The notes beneath the pieces are model-generated. The model had not been told where the DNA came from and made no database searches. It saw only the letters and a program-made list of their open reading frames with translations. A program made the translations under genes and the position numbers. A DNA stretch of 64,000 bases from Arthrobacter sp. Leaf234 (GTDB lineage: Bacteria; Actinomycetota; Actinomycetes; Actinomycetales; Micrococcaceae): positions 186,001-250,000 of the forward strand of contig NZ_LMLU01000005.1 of NCBI RefSeq assembly GCF_001422665.1. The letters are read 5' to 3'. Numbering within the stretch: position 1 is the first letter of the stretch; each line of letters begins with the position of its first letter. Of this stretch, positions 51,031 to 59,462 are shown piece by piece.

Positions 51031-51771
51031 ATGGAGTCTGCTGAGCTGCCGCCGTCGATGATCGCCCGCCTGCTCGAGGAGATCTCATGGGAGAAGGCGA
51101 CGAAGTACCGACGCGGCGGGCGCGGCATAGAAAACGTTCTGACGGCCGAGGTGCTGATCGCCCTGGATCTTTTGCCGCGCAGCCACTTTCTCGCTGCCGT
51201 GATCGATTCTTGTAGTGGAGCAGTGGCAACTCGGAAACGACTCATCGAGCAGACCGAGCAGGCGGAGATCTCGCTCCTGTCCGGGGATATGTCCATCAAC
51301 CCGTCGGAAGCGACGGCTTCCACGTTCATCGTCCAACCCGACGCTCTGATCACGTCGGCGGGTGTCTTCACATTCGTGGAGGCGAAGCGGATCAGGACCA
51401 GCGCTTTCCAGCCGGAACAGCTTGCGCGGGAGCTCGTTGCGGTGATGAGCAACGCAGGTGATCGGATACCTCTGCTGTTCCTCCTGGGCGTCGAGCCTCC
51501 CGTGGCGGTCAAAGGGCTGGGCAAGATGCCACTGCACGACGCGATACAGCTGCACCTCCCGGCAGTCCTCGAGCGTGCCGGGGACATCGGTACGAGCGAG
51601 GAGGAACTGATGACCAAGGTGGCCGACGTCGTCTGCTGGATTTCCTGGCCGACCCTGGCGGCGACAGTCGAAGCACAGCTGGCTTCATTCTCGTGCGGGG
51701 ATGACAGCACCGACGCTTCAATACAGCGAACAGGCAAGCAGCTGTTGAGCGCTATCGCCTGGCACTCCTAG
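51031..51771 (+). CDS. Orphan PD-(D/E)XK nuclease-like protein
   Basis: 246 residues with AGGAGAGG upstream. The pattern E34 … PDALI (Asp104) … FVEAKR (Glu117-X-Lys119) is that of the PD-(D/E)XK nuclease core; helices before and after fit a small restriction-type fold. No methyltransferase or specificity gene is adjacent. It could be a solitary nuclease or a decayed restriction gene. Function is inferred from the motif only. Confidence 0.5.
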   Translation: MESAELPPSMIARLLEEISWEKATKYRRGGRGIENVLTAEVLIALDLLPRSHFLAAVIDSCSGAVATRKRLIEQTEQAEISLLSGDMSINPSEATASTFIVQPDALITSAGVFTFVEAKRIRTSAFQPEQLARELVAVMSNAGDRIPLLFLLGVEPPVAVKGLGKMPLHDAIQLHLPAVLERAGDIGTSEEELMTKVADVVCWISWPTLAATVEAQLASFSCGDDSTDASIQRTGKQLLSAIAWHS

Positions 51772-51778
51772 CTCTCAC

Positions 51779-52486
51779 TTAGTGAGTCAGGCGCTCCTTC
51801 TGGGCTACGGAGCCCGTCGATTCCATCGATGCTGTGTCTGCGTTGGCTCGCGTGGGGTCGTTGCGGATGAGGGCGCGATCGAACATCTGCCACTCATAGT
51901 CGAAGAGGTAGTTGTGACTGTTGCCGGCCAGATTCCACCGCTCGTTCGAGAACGACACCTTGATGAAGGAGCGATTGCCTCCCGGAGCTGGAATCTCGGG
52001 AGCGGTGTGGATGACGGTCGAGTCCAGGCGCATGAGGACCCTGTCGCCGTACGTCAGTTGGCGGATGTCGTTGTTGCCGTTGATCTGTTCTTCGAATTGT
52101 TGGGTCGAGCGGATGTGGTCGTCGCTGATCTGCTCGAAGGGTCCTTCGGCGAATATGGTCGGGTAGCGGTCGGTCCAGACGTAGTTGATGTCGGGCTTGG
52201 CGAACGCGTCGGAGTGCCAGCCGGGTCGGTTCAGCGGGTTGCCCGGGGTGGCCCAGCCGCGGCGGGCGGTGAGGTAGACGTAGTCCCACTGGTTGTTCCG
52301 TTGCTGCTCGATCGTGATCGCCTGTGTGATCATCTCCGATGCGAACCCCAGTCGGCGTGGAACGCGTACATCCCAGACCCCGTCTCCTTCCGGCATCCGG
52401 ATCGGGAGATACATGTAGTGCATGTATTCCTCGAACTCCGGGTCGAAGAGTCCCACGATCTCAGGGGGGTGACCATAGATGTTCAC
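51779..52486 (-). CDS. Putative Fe(II)/2-oxoglutarate-type oxygenase
   Basis: 235 residues from a GTG overlapping the 34-codon ORF (GTGA). The run PGWHSDAF (His91, Asp93), VIHTAPEI (His160) and NRSFIKVSFS (Arg172) matches the metal facial triad H-X-D…H and the 2-oxoglutarate arginine of this oxygenase superfamily. The surrounding sequence is rich in Trp, Tyr and Asn and resembles nothing I can name. It is divergent from an NrtR-like regulator. The substrate may be a nucleotide or cofactor piece, judging from that regulator family, but this is a guess. Confidence 0.5.
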   Translation of the reverse strand: MNIYGHPPEIVGLFDPEFEEYMHYMYLPIRMPEGDGVWDVRVPRRLGFASEMITQAITIEQQRNNQWDYVYLTARRGWATPGNPLNRPGWHSDAFAKPDINYVWTDRYPTIFAEGPFEQISDDHIRSTQQFEEQINGNNDIRQLTYGDRVLMRLDSTVIHTAPEIPAPGGNRSFIKVSFSNERWNLAGNSHNYLFDYEWQMFDRALIRNDPTRANADTASMESTGSVAQKERLTH

Positions 52487-52587
52487 AGGACACCTCTGTA
52501 ACCGGCCGCGAACCACAGGGCGCCCTGCGTGCCCGTGCGCGCTCGGATGGCTCGTCGAGTTGTCCTGGCTTCGTTGCGACTGTCCAT
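52483..52587 (-). CDS. 34-codon ORF coupled to the putative oxygenase
   Basis: MDSRNEARTTRRAIRARTGT… with a strong AAGGAG Shine-Dalgarno five bases before the ATG, better than that of any neighbour. Its TGA overlaps the GTG start of the oxygenase, so ribosomes reaching its end can restart there. It may be a leader peptide or a small basic partner protein (nine Arg in 34 residues). Too short to assign. Confidence 0.5.
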   Translation of the reverse strand: MDSRNEARTTRRAIRARTGTQGALWFAAGYRGVL

Positions 52588-52611
52588 CGCGTCTCCTTAC
52601 TCTTCCGTAGA

Positions 52612-52633
52612 GTTAGCGCAGTAATGCTCTAAC
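52612..52633. promoter_or_regulatory. 22-bp near-palindrome between the NrtR-like gene and the oxygenase unit
   Basis: Arms GTTAG … CTAAC with an inner GCA…TGC pair; 18 of 22 positions equal the reverse complement. A half copy (ATTAGCGCA) follows at about 52648-52656. It lies in the short divergent promoter and is the probable NrtR-like operator. Confidence 0.65.
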
Positions 52634-52675
52634 TCGTCTTTGCTGACATTAGCGCACTTCTGCTTCAATTGCTAC

Positions 52676-53290
52676 ATGAGTGCCTCAAGTTCGGATCTGA
52701 GCACGTACCCGCGCCCGTCCCTTGCGGTGGATGCCGCAGTGCTGACCGTCCCGCCTGACAGGCCGCTGTCGATCGTGCTCATCGAGGACGCTCACGGGCG
52801 CCGGCTCCCGGGTACCTTCGTGCACGAGCGTGAACGGCTGGAGGATGCCGTTCGTCGGGGGCTGGCCGCGAAGACGGGCATCGAGGGCGTCGAGTTGGAG
52901 CAGTTGCACGTCTTCGATGCGCCCGATCGCGATGATCGTGGCTGGGTGATGTCCGTGGCGTACTTGGCCGTCGCGCCCTGGCCGGCGATCCGCCCACTTA
53001 CGCTCGTCGTCCCCGTCGCCGAGAGGGGCGCACTCGCCTTCGATCATGACCAGATCGTGGAGCGGGCATTGCTCACCATCAGGCAGAACTACCGTGAACG
53101 CCCTGACCCTTACCGCCTGATCGCCGAGCCGTTCACGATGCGTCAACTCCACGACCTGCACCAGCAGGTCGCCGGCGAGATGCTGATGCGGGACAGCTTC
53201 CGCCGCGCAATGTCGCCCTACCTCCGCGAAACAGGGGACCTCGCCATAGGAACCGTCGGGAAACCAGCACGCCGCTTCATCCATCGATGA
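52676..53290 (+). CDS. NrtR-like regulator (Nudix domain plus winged helix)
   Basis: 204 residues. First 130: Nudix-type fold (SLAVDAAVLTVPP…LSIVLIEDAHGR, then GTFVHERERLEDAVRRGLAAKTGI), with the catalytic Nudix box degenerate, as in regulators of this class. C-terminal 60: winged helix EPFTMRQLHDLHQQVAGEMLMRDSFRRAM, typical of NrtR. Known members sense ADP-ribose and control NAD genes; this one stands divergent from a putative oxygenase with a strong palindrome between, so its regulon is probably local. No good Shine-Dalgarno at the ATG; a leaderless transcript is possible. Confidence 0.78.
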   Translation: MSASSSDLSTYPRPSLAVDAAVLTVPPDRPLSIVLIEDAHGRRLPGTFVHERERLEDAVRRGLAAKTGIEGVELEQLHVFDAPDRDDRGWVMSVAYLAVAPWPAIRPLTLVVPVAERGALAFDHDQIVERALLTIRQNYRERPDPYRLIAEPFTMRQLHDLHQQVAGEMLMRDSFRRAMSPYLRETGDLAIGTVGKPARRFIHR

Positions 53291-53383
53291 GTTCAGCAGG
53301 AGCCGGCTGTGTGATGACCGGACCCACACAATTGCGGTCACCGTGGTGCAACAGTGATTGGACCTACCGGATTGTGGTCCCGG

Positions 53384-54190
53384 TCAGAAGTCCTCGCCCG
53401 CCAGCACGTCCACGTGCACGTGGTCGACGTGCCGGAGGATCTCGTTCGCCGGCGCGGGGGCGTCGTAGGGGTGCCACCCGCCCCGGGCGATGCGGGCGCT
53501 CCAGAATCGGTCGTCGAAGATGACGTACTGAATGTTCAGCTCTTCGGCATGGGCCACGAGCCAGTGGGAGAGCACCCAGCCCTGACGCCGGTTCTCTTCG
53601 GACACGGGACGGAAGAACACATCGATGGCGCGCCCGTCGTAGTGCGTCGATTCTCCACCGTGCCCTGAGCCGACGCCGCCAGGCTCGAATCCGCCGAGGC
53701 TCTGCTCGCCGAACACCTCGGCCATGGATGTCCGCACCTGCTCGGCCCTCGGCGTCAGGCCCGACGGCGTCAGCTCCTCCACCTGAAGGTCCGCGTCCAC
53801 GCTGCCCCGGCAACTGAGGACCGGCCCGGCGTCGTCCACGGGCCCGTCGGCAAGAGCCTGCAGAACGCCCTCCTCGACGTCCTCAGGCGCCGTAGCCTCG
53901 ATGCCTCGCGCCTGCTGCGCTACCGCTGTCGTCGTTTGTTGGGCCTGGTCGCGCGTCAGCCCGACCTCGCCGTCCGGCGTCTTCACCGTGCACTCCGGTC
54001 CACCGAGGAGTGGACCGCTGCCGGCGCGCAGCCCGCCGACGAGCCCCGAACCCAGCAGTACGAGCACCGCGGCGACGGCCGCGAACACGACGAGCCCGAA
54101 CAGCAGGGCCGTGGCAGCGCGCCGTCGGCGCCGCACCGCGCTGCTACTGACCACAGCTGGCACCAACTTCAGGAAGGACCGGGGAGGCAC
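53384..54190 (-). CDS. Membrane-anchored DD-peptidase-like protein (LAS/M15 fold)
   Basis: 268 residues: a basic N-terminus, one membrane helix at about 26-55, an outside part with two Cys (GPECTVKT, LSCRGSVD) and a C-terminal zinc-peptidase-like domain. The pattern STHYDGRAIDVFF (His-X6-Asp) and HVDHVHVDV matches the zinc ligands of the VanY/M15 group. It may trim cell-wall peptides. Single gene; no neighbour supports a more exact role. Confidence 0.68.
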   Translation of the reverse strand: MPPRSFLKLVPAVVSSSAVRRRRRAATALLFGLVVFAAVAAVLVLLGSGLVGGLRAGSGPLLGGPECTVKTPDGEVGLTRDQAQQTTTAVAQQARGIEATAPEDVEEGVLQALADGPVDDAGPVLSCRGSVDADLQVEELTPSGLTPRAEQVRTSMAEVFGEQSLGGFEPGGVGSGHGGESTHYDGRAIDVFFRPVSEENRRQGWVLSHWLVAHAEELNIQYVIFDDRFWSARIARGGWHPYDAPAPANEILRHVDHVHVDVLAGEDF

Positions 54191-54392
54191 CGCACGCCGT
54201 CGCGCCTCGGCAGGTACGTGCTGTCCTGATCCAGCTCACCGACGCCAACCCTTCCGTTGCGATGCCGTGAATCGCCCGTCCGTCGGGAAGAGCGTCTGAA
54301 GGGTTAAGGGACGGGAGACCCGGAAGGTTCCTTGCAACGGATCAATGTCGGAGGAGTCGAGGACCGAGAAAAGAGGACCTGCCGGGCCACCC

Positions 54393-54412
54393 GCCTGCCA
54401 GCCAGCGGGTCA
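54393..54412. terminator. Possible terminator after the sortase gene
   Basis: ACCCGC / GCGGGT arms around the sortase stop codon, short and without a T tract. The rest of the 219-bp gap (54191-54409) shows nothing more. Confidence 0.3.
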
Positions 54413-55093
54413 GGTCACCTCCAGGGTCGCGTAGACGACGTAGTTGTCATCGAACAGGCCGGTCTCCGGGTCGTACCCGTCGCAGGTGATCAGGCGCAGT
54501 TCCGCCCCGTTGGTGTTGCCGTAGACCTGGATCGTCGGAAACTCGTCCTTCGCGTACTGCTCGCCGCGCTGGACGACGAATGTCGCCACGGAGCCGTCCT
54601 TTCGGGTCACCTTGATCGTGTCGCCCTCGCCGAGGTCGCGGAGGGAGGCGAAGACACCCGCTCCGCCATCGGTGGCGTTGACGTGCCCGAGGACGACGGC
54701 GGGGCCGCGCTCGCCTGGCGTAGGCGACTGGTTGTACCAACCCGCGGGTGATCCCGGCTCGCCGGGTGGGACCTCGAGGGACCCGTCGTCCTGCAGCCCG
54801 AGCGACATGAGGTCCGTAGTCGTACCGGTGGACGGCAGGCTCAAGGTAACAGGCTCGGACCGTGGCAGAACCTCCGGCAGAGCGTCAGGAACGGCAGCGG
54901 GAGGGGTCGCGGCGTCGGGCGTCGGCACACCGGCCGTGGCCGTCGCCGTCGCCGTCGCGGATGCCGACGGCGGCGCCGGCGCGGGGGAGTTTACGACAGT
55001 TGCCTGCTCCGTGGCGCAGCCTGCCAGGAGAAGAACGGCGATCGCCGCGGAGACGGCGAAGCGCCCATGGCGGACGAAGGAGGAGTCGATCAT
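54410..55093 (-). CDS. srtF: Class F sortase (lipoprotein-type)
   Basis: 227 residues. Lipobox LLLAGC (Cys26), a Pro/Ala/Thr linker (about 35-65) and a sortase barrel with His137 (VVLGHVNATDGG) and Cys204 (LRLITCDGY); I did not place the catalytic arginine with certainty. Class F sortases of Actinobacteria join small exported proteins to the wall or to each other; the remnant at 506-679 has a tail of the sort they use. No substrate is adjacent. Single gene. Confidence 0.8.
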   Translation of the reverse strand: MIDSSFVRHGRFAVSAAIAVLLLAGCATEQATVVNSPAPAPPSASATATATATAGVPTPDAATPPAAVPDALPEVLPRSEPVTLSLPSTGTTTDLMSLGLQDDGSLEVPPGEPGSPAGWYNQSPTPGERGPAVVLGHVNATDGGAGVFASLRDLGEGDTIKVTRKDGSVATFVVQRGEQYAKDEFPTIQVYGNTNGAELRLITCDGYDPETGLFDDNYVVYATLEVT

Positions 55094-55294
55094 CGCCTCA
55101 TTCTCTACGACGCGGCTGAACGGTGCGTGTGTACGGATGGTCCGGGGTACAGAGCTTCATCTCAGGCCGATATCCACCTACGCCCTCGTGTCCAATATTC
55201 TGCGCGCGTTCATGCCTGAACGGACGTTCTACACTTCAGACTGTCGCGTCATCACTCGATGACAGCGCCTTCTCACGTACACCAATGGGGTTCC

Positions 55295-56812
55295 ATGCTG
55301 CCGTCTTCACCTCCGCCTGCCCACAAGCCGTCACCCACGGGAGGCTTCTACGTGCAGAGGTCCACCGCTGTAGTTGCGGGTGTCGCCCTGTTCCTCGTCG
55401 TGATCGGCCTCATCGTCGGCGGTCTGAGCGGGGGCATCATCATGGCGGCCCTCGTCGCCCTCGTCACCGGCCTCTACACCGCCGTGACGAACCGGCCCTC
55501 CTGGGCGCGCCTGAACGGGCGCAAGGCGGGCGCCATCACCGCTGGCGCGAGCGTCGTTGCGCTCCTCATCGGCGGAGCGATCGCCCCGGCCGACGAGTCC
55601 GTACCGACCGCGGTCGCCGAGCAGACCCAGGAGGCTGCGCCGGAGGCAACGCCGACGACGGCCGCCTCGACAGCCCCGGCAACGCCGTCGCCCTCCGCGA
55701 GCCCGACGCCCACGCCGTCGCCCACTCCGACTGCGACGGCCGCCGACGTGGCACCCCTCGACGGCGACGCCGTCGTCGATGCAGCAGGGACGCCGCGTGC
55801 GCCGGCCGAGCAGCCGGCCGCGAACACGACGGCGCTGGCACTCCTCGAGACCCTGGCCATCAAGGGGCGTGCGCCGAAGACCGGCTACGACCGCGAGCAG
55901 TTCGGCCAGGCTTGGCTCGACGTCGACCGCAACGGCTGCGACACCCGCAACGACATGCTGAACCGCGACCTGACGGACATCGTCCACACGAACTCCGTGC
56001 CCTGCAAGGTGCAGTCGGGCATGCTGGCCGACCCGTACACCGCGACCACGATCGCGTTCCAGCGCGGGCAGGCGACGAGCACGAAGGTGCAGATCGACCA
56101 CGTCGTGGCCCTGTCCGACGCCTGGCAGAAGGGTGCGCAGCAGCTCACCTTCGACCAGCGCGTCGCGTTCGCCAACGATCCGCTGAACCTGCAGTCCACC
56201 GATGGACCGACGAACCAGCAGAAGGGCGCGGGCGACGCCGCCACCTGGCTGCCGCCGAACAAGGGCTACCGCTGCGAGTACGTCGCGCGGCAGGTCTCCG
56301 TGAAGGCGACCTACACCCTCTGGGTGACGCAGGCGGAGCACGACGCGATGGCCCGCATCCTGTCCGACTGCAATGGCATCCTCGCGCCGACGAACCAGGT
56401 GGCGCCGTCGGTGACGCAGCCGCCGGAACCGGTCGAGACCGCGCCATCGCCGGAGCCGGTGCCGGAGGCGCCCGTCGTCGCGCCTGCGCCGGGGCCGTTC
56501 GCGAACTGCAGCGAGGCCGCAGCAGCCGGCTTCTCGAACATCCCTATCGGCTCAGCCGCGTACTCACCGGACCAGGACGGCGACGGCGACGGCGTCGCCT
56601 GCGAGGGCGGAGCGTCGGAGCCGGTCGCTCCGGCACCTGTGTCGGTAGCGCCCGCTCCGGTGGCACCTGCTCCCGTCGCGCCGGCGCCCGCGCCCGTCTA
56701 TGCCAACTGCGACGCGGTCCGCGCAGCGGGTGCAGCCCCGATCTACGCCGGCACGCCGGGCTTCCAGCCGAAGTTCGACCGGGACGGAGACGGCATCGGC
56801 TGCGACAGCTAG
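55295..56812 (+). CDS. Exported excalibur protein with HNH/DUF1524-type nuclease domain
   Basis: 505 residues from ATG MLPSSPPP (GGGG upstream); an ATG 12 codons earlier has no ribosome site. Three membrane helices (about 24-46, 48-62, 76-94), a Pro/Thr/Ala-rich linker, then a nuclease domain with VQIDHVVALSDAW, FANDPLNLQSTDG…NQQKGAGD and YRCEYVARQ, the signature of HNH family DUF1524/GmrSD-like exported proteins. Two excalibur calcium loops close it (DQDGDGDGVACEG and DRDGDGIGCDS), separated by a VAPAP repeat. It is probably a secreted or surface DNase used on environmental or competitor DNA. Confidence 0.82.
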   Translation: MLPSSPPPAHKPSPTGGFYVQRSTAVVAGVALFLVVIGLIVGGLSGGIIMAALVALVTGLYTAVTNRPSWARLNGRKAGAITAGASVVALLIGGAIAPADESVPTAVAEQTQEAAPEATPTTAASTAPATPSPSASPTPTPSPTPTATAADVAPLDGDAVVDAAGTPRAPAEQPAANTTALALLETLAIKGRAPKTGYDREQFGQAWLDVDRNGCDTRNDMLNRDLTDIVHTNSVPCKVQSGMLADPYTATTIAFQRGQATSTKVQIDHVVALSDAWQKGAQQLTFDQRVAFANDPLNLQSTDGPTNQQKGAGDAATWLPPNKGYRCEYVARQVSVKATYTLWVTQAEHDAMARILSDCNGILAPTNQVAPSVTQPPEPVETAPSPEPVPEAPVVAPAPGPFANCSEAAAAGFSNIPIGSAAYSPDQDGDGDGVACEGGASEPVAPAPVSVAPAPVAPAPVAPAPAPVYANCDAVRAAGAAPIYAGTPGFQPKFDRDGDGIGCDS

Positions 56813-56830
56813 CCCGACCTCACTGCGAAC

Positions 56831-56869
56831 GACGGCGGGGCAGTCACCGAGAGTGACTGCCCCGCCGTC
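56831..56869. terminator. Strong bidirectional terminator
   Basis: Perfect 17-bp stem GACGGCGGGGCAGTCAC / GTGACTGCCCCGCCGTC with a 5-base loop between the convergent nuclease and aldo/keto reductase genes. Confidence 0.8.
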
Positions 56870-56885
56870 GTCTGCACGGGACGAG

Positions 56886-57788
56886 CTACATGCTCCAGAG
56901 CTCCGCGTGCACATCCGTCTCGTCTGACCAGCGGCGCTGCAGGGCGAAGAGCTCGTCGACGACGTCCCGCGGCAGGGGCTCGATGTCCCGGCTGAAGGAG
57001 AGGAGCTCGCGGAGGTTCTCCTCGCGGCTCGCCGAACCGACGGTCGAGACGACCTGCGGCGTGCTGTGCGCGAAGCGCAGGCAGAACTCCGCCCAGCTCG
57101 CGACGCCCGAGCGCTCGAAGATGGGAGCCACCTCGACGGCACGCTTTTGGAGGTACGGCTTCCAGGCGGCGCCCGGGACGTCACGCAGGGTGTGGACGGG
57201 GGCGCCGGCGACGGTCCGCATCGAGATGATCGCCTTGTCCTGCGCGAGCAGCTCGTCCCACAGCTCGTTCGACGCGAAGCGCTGCAGCGGGTTGAGGTAG
57301 AAGATGTAGCCGTCGATCAGCCCGTCGAGGTGCCCGGCCCGGAGCGCTGCGAGGGGAGCCTCCGACGTCCAGGGGAAGATCTCGAGGACGAAGCGTCCCA
57401 CCAGCCCTTCGTCCCTGATGCGCTGCAGCTCGGCGAGCACCGGCCCGCCGGTCCGCATGTCGTCGGCGAACGCCCCGACGCCGGTGAGCTGGCCGATGTC
57501 GATCGAGCTGATCCCCAGCGGCTCGATGTTCTCCGCGATGGTCGCCCGGACGTCGTCGGCCGTCCCGCCGCCCAGCTTCACGATGACCGGCGGGACCTTC
57601 GTCCGGTCCTCGTCGAACGCGGCGCCGAGGACCTCGAGGGCGTGGTCGTACTGCCGGGAGGTGTGCAGCCACAGACCGGCGCCGATGGCGGTCCGGGCCA
57701 TATGGGCCTGCTGGTCGCGGGGGACGTCGTCGTGCCCCAGCCGGGTGGTGCCATAGATGTACGGAGGGAGGTCTGCGAGAGGCTTCAT
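56886..57788 (-). CDS. Aldo/keto reductase family protein
   Basis: 300 residues of a TIM barrel. YIYGTTRLGHDDVP at the start, HTSRQYDHALEVLG with the catalytic-type Tyr, VIVKLGGGT with Lys, IDIGQLTG and a late QVVSTVGSASREENLREL cofactor segment. The common GDSGS-type motif is weak, so it belongs to a divergent branch of NADPH reductases. It may be co-transcribed with the acetyltransferase upstream, 18 bases away on the same strand. Substrate unknown. Confidence 0.75.
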   Translation of the reverse strand: MKPLADLPPYIYGTTRLGHDDVPRDQQAHMARTAIGAGLWLHTSRQYDHALEVLGAAFDEDRTKVPPVIVKLGGGTADDVRATIAENIEPLGISSIDIGQLTGVGAFADDMRTGGPVLAELQRIRDEGLVGRFVLEIFPWTSEAPLAALRAGHLDGLIDGYIFYLNPLQRFASNELWDELLAQDKAIISMRTVAGAPVHTLRDVPGAAWKPYLQKRAVEVAPIFERSGVASWAEFCLRFAHSTPQVVSTVGSASREENLRELLSFSRDIEPLPRDVVDELFALQRRWSDETDVHAELWSM

Positions 57789-57806
57789 TGCCTCAGGCTA
57801 CCGGCC

Positions 57807-58367
57807 TCAGCCGCGCGGATCGGTGCTGAGGATCGACATCATGAGGGCGTCCACCCACTCGCCGTCCCAGCGCAGCGCGTCCCGCATCCGCCCCTCCGCG
57901 ATGAAGCCGATCGTGCGGTAGGAGCGCATGGCGCGTGCGTTGAACGCGTACACCTCCAGTGCGACCCGGTGCAGTCCGATCACCTCGAAGGCATGGGCGA
58001 CCACGGCCCGTCCGGCCTCCGTGCCGTAGCCCTGGCCGAGCGCGCCGGGACCGTTCAGGGCGATCCGATAGCCCATCGACGCGTTGTCGCGGTCGAGGTC
58101 GTTCAGCACCACCTCCCCGAGGTACTGGCCCGTGTCACGCCGCACGACGGCCCAGTCGGCGCGGTCGTCGGCGGCAGCCACGGTGTCGAGCCACGCGCGG
58201 ATCTGTTCCTGCGTGAATCGCGCGTGCGTCCCCGTCAGGCGCAGGGTCTCCGGATCGTCCACGCCCGCCCAGAAACCATCGACGTGCCCGGCGTCCTGGG
58301 GTTCGAGGCGTAGGCGCGGCGTCTCGAGGGTCGGGAGCCGGGTGAAGTCGTAGTCGGCGATCGTCAT
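57807..58367 (-). CDS. GNAT N-acetyltransferase (RimJ/RimL type)
   Basis: 186 residues. LETPRLRLEPQDAGHVDGF at the start, YLGEVVLNDLDRDNASMGYRI and the acetyl-CoA loop LGQGYGTEAGRAVV, then HRVALEVYAFNARAMRSYRTIGF, all typical of RimJ/RimL-like N-acetyltransferases that act on protein N-termini, amino acids or antibiotics. It stands head to head with the XRE regulator. Confidence 0.85.
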   Translation of the reverse strand: MTIADYDFTRLPTLETPRLRLEPQDAGHVDGFWAGVDDPETLRLTGTHARFTQEQIRAWLDTVAAADDRADWAVVRRDTGQYLGEVVLNDLDRDNASMGYRIALNGPGALGQGYGTEAGRAVVAHAFEVIGLHRVALEVYAFNARAMRSYRTIGFIAEGRMRDALRWDGEWVDALMMSILSTDPRG

Positions 58368-58465
58368 TCCTCGATTGTCGGCCCGATCGAGGGATGGACG
58401 GACATCGCCGCAAGCGCGCCCTGCGGAATCGAACCGACGGGCCCGGGTGCGGCAAGATGGAAACC

Positions 58466-59317
58466 ATGGACCGGGCCGCAGAGATCTCCGCTTTCCTGCG
58501 CTCGCGTCGCGCACGGCTTTCCCCGACCGAGCTCGGGGCGCCGTTCGACGGCAGGGTGCGCCGCGTGCCGGGGCTGCGCCGCGAGGAGGTGGCCCGGCTC
58601 GCCGGGATGAGCCCCGACTACTACATGCGGATCGAGCAGGGCCGCGGTGGCGCGGTGTCCCTGGAGATCATCGACTCGATCGCCCTGGCCCTCCGCCTCG
58701 ACACGGTGGAACGCAATCACCTCCTCAACCTCTGCGGAACGCCCACGCCGCACCACACGCCCGGGCTGGAACCCCAGCGGGTCCGGCCCGGGCTGTACGA
58801 CCTGCTCGCCGTCATGGAGTCGGTACCCGCCATCATCCTCGGGCGGCGCACCGACGTCCTGGCCAGCAATCGCCTGGCGCGGGCCCTGATGACCGACTTC
58901 GAGGCGCTGCCCGCTCCGCACCGTAACTACGCCCGCTTCATCCTGCTGGACCCGAAGGCCCGGGAGCTCTACCAGGACTGGGAGCAGGTGAGCGAGCAGA
59001 CCACCGCGATGCTCCACCTGGACGTCGGGCGCTTCCCCGACGACCGCCAGCTCGCCGAGCTCATCCGCGCCCTCCGCGAGGGCTGCCCCGAGTTCACCCG
59101 GTTCTGGGACAACCAGAACGTGCACGAGAAGGACCAGGGGGAGATCCGGTTCAACCACCCGAGCGGCGGGAAGTTCGTGCTGCACTACCAGACCCTCCTG
59201 GTCCCGGGCGAGGCGGACCAGAGCGTCTGCACCTACTACGGGGCGCCGGGCTCCAGCAGTGAGGCCGCGCTGGCGCGCCTGGCCGGGCTGACGACGTCGT
59301 CCCCCGCTTGCGCCTGA
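58466..59317 (+). CDS. XRE family regulator with MmyB-like ligand domain
   Basis: 283 residues. Helix-turn-helix in the first 85 (VPGLRREEVARLAGMSPDYYMRIEQGRG), then the MmyB-like PAS-type part (about 105-270: VMESVPAIILGRRTDVLASNRLARAL, NYARFILLDPKAREL, NQNVHEKDQGEIRFNHP). Members bind fatty-acid-like or other small ligands and often control one neighbouring gene. Here the neighbours are the divergent acetyltransferase and the RuMP pair 145 bp behind it, so it may sense an aldehyde or methyl-compound signal. That role is inference. Confidence 0.8.
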   Translation: MDRAAEISAFLRSRRARLSPTELGAPFDGRVRRVPGLRREEVARLAGMSPDYYMRIEQGRGGAVSLEIIDSIALALRLDTVERNHLLNLCGTPTPHHTPGLEPQRVRPGLYDLLAVMESVPAIILGRRTDVLASNRLARALMTDFEALPAPHRNYARFILLDPKARELYQDWEQVSEQTTAMLHLDVGRFPDDRQLAELIRALREGCPEFTRFWDNQNVHEKDQGEIRFNHPSGGKFVLHYQTLLVPGEADQSVCTYYGAPGSSSEAALARLAGLTTSSPACA

Positions 59318-59462
59318 TCGCCGCGCCGGTGTGGCGGGGACCATGTGCCAGGCTAGCCCTGCGCAAACTAGGTCCAGCGGGGTAGGTCTCGGGCGGGTCG
59401 ACGGTCCGGGGGAGTGATGGACTGGGATCCGGACGAACCCCCCAAAGGCAGGAGACCCACCC

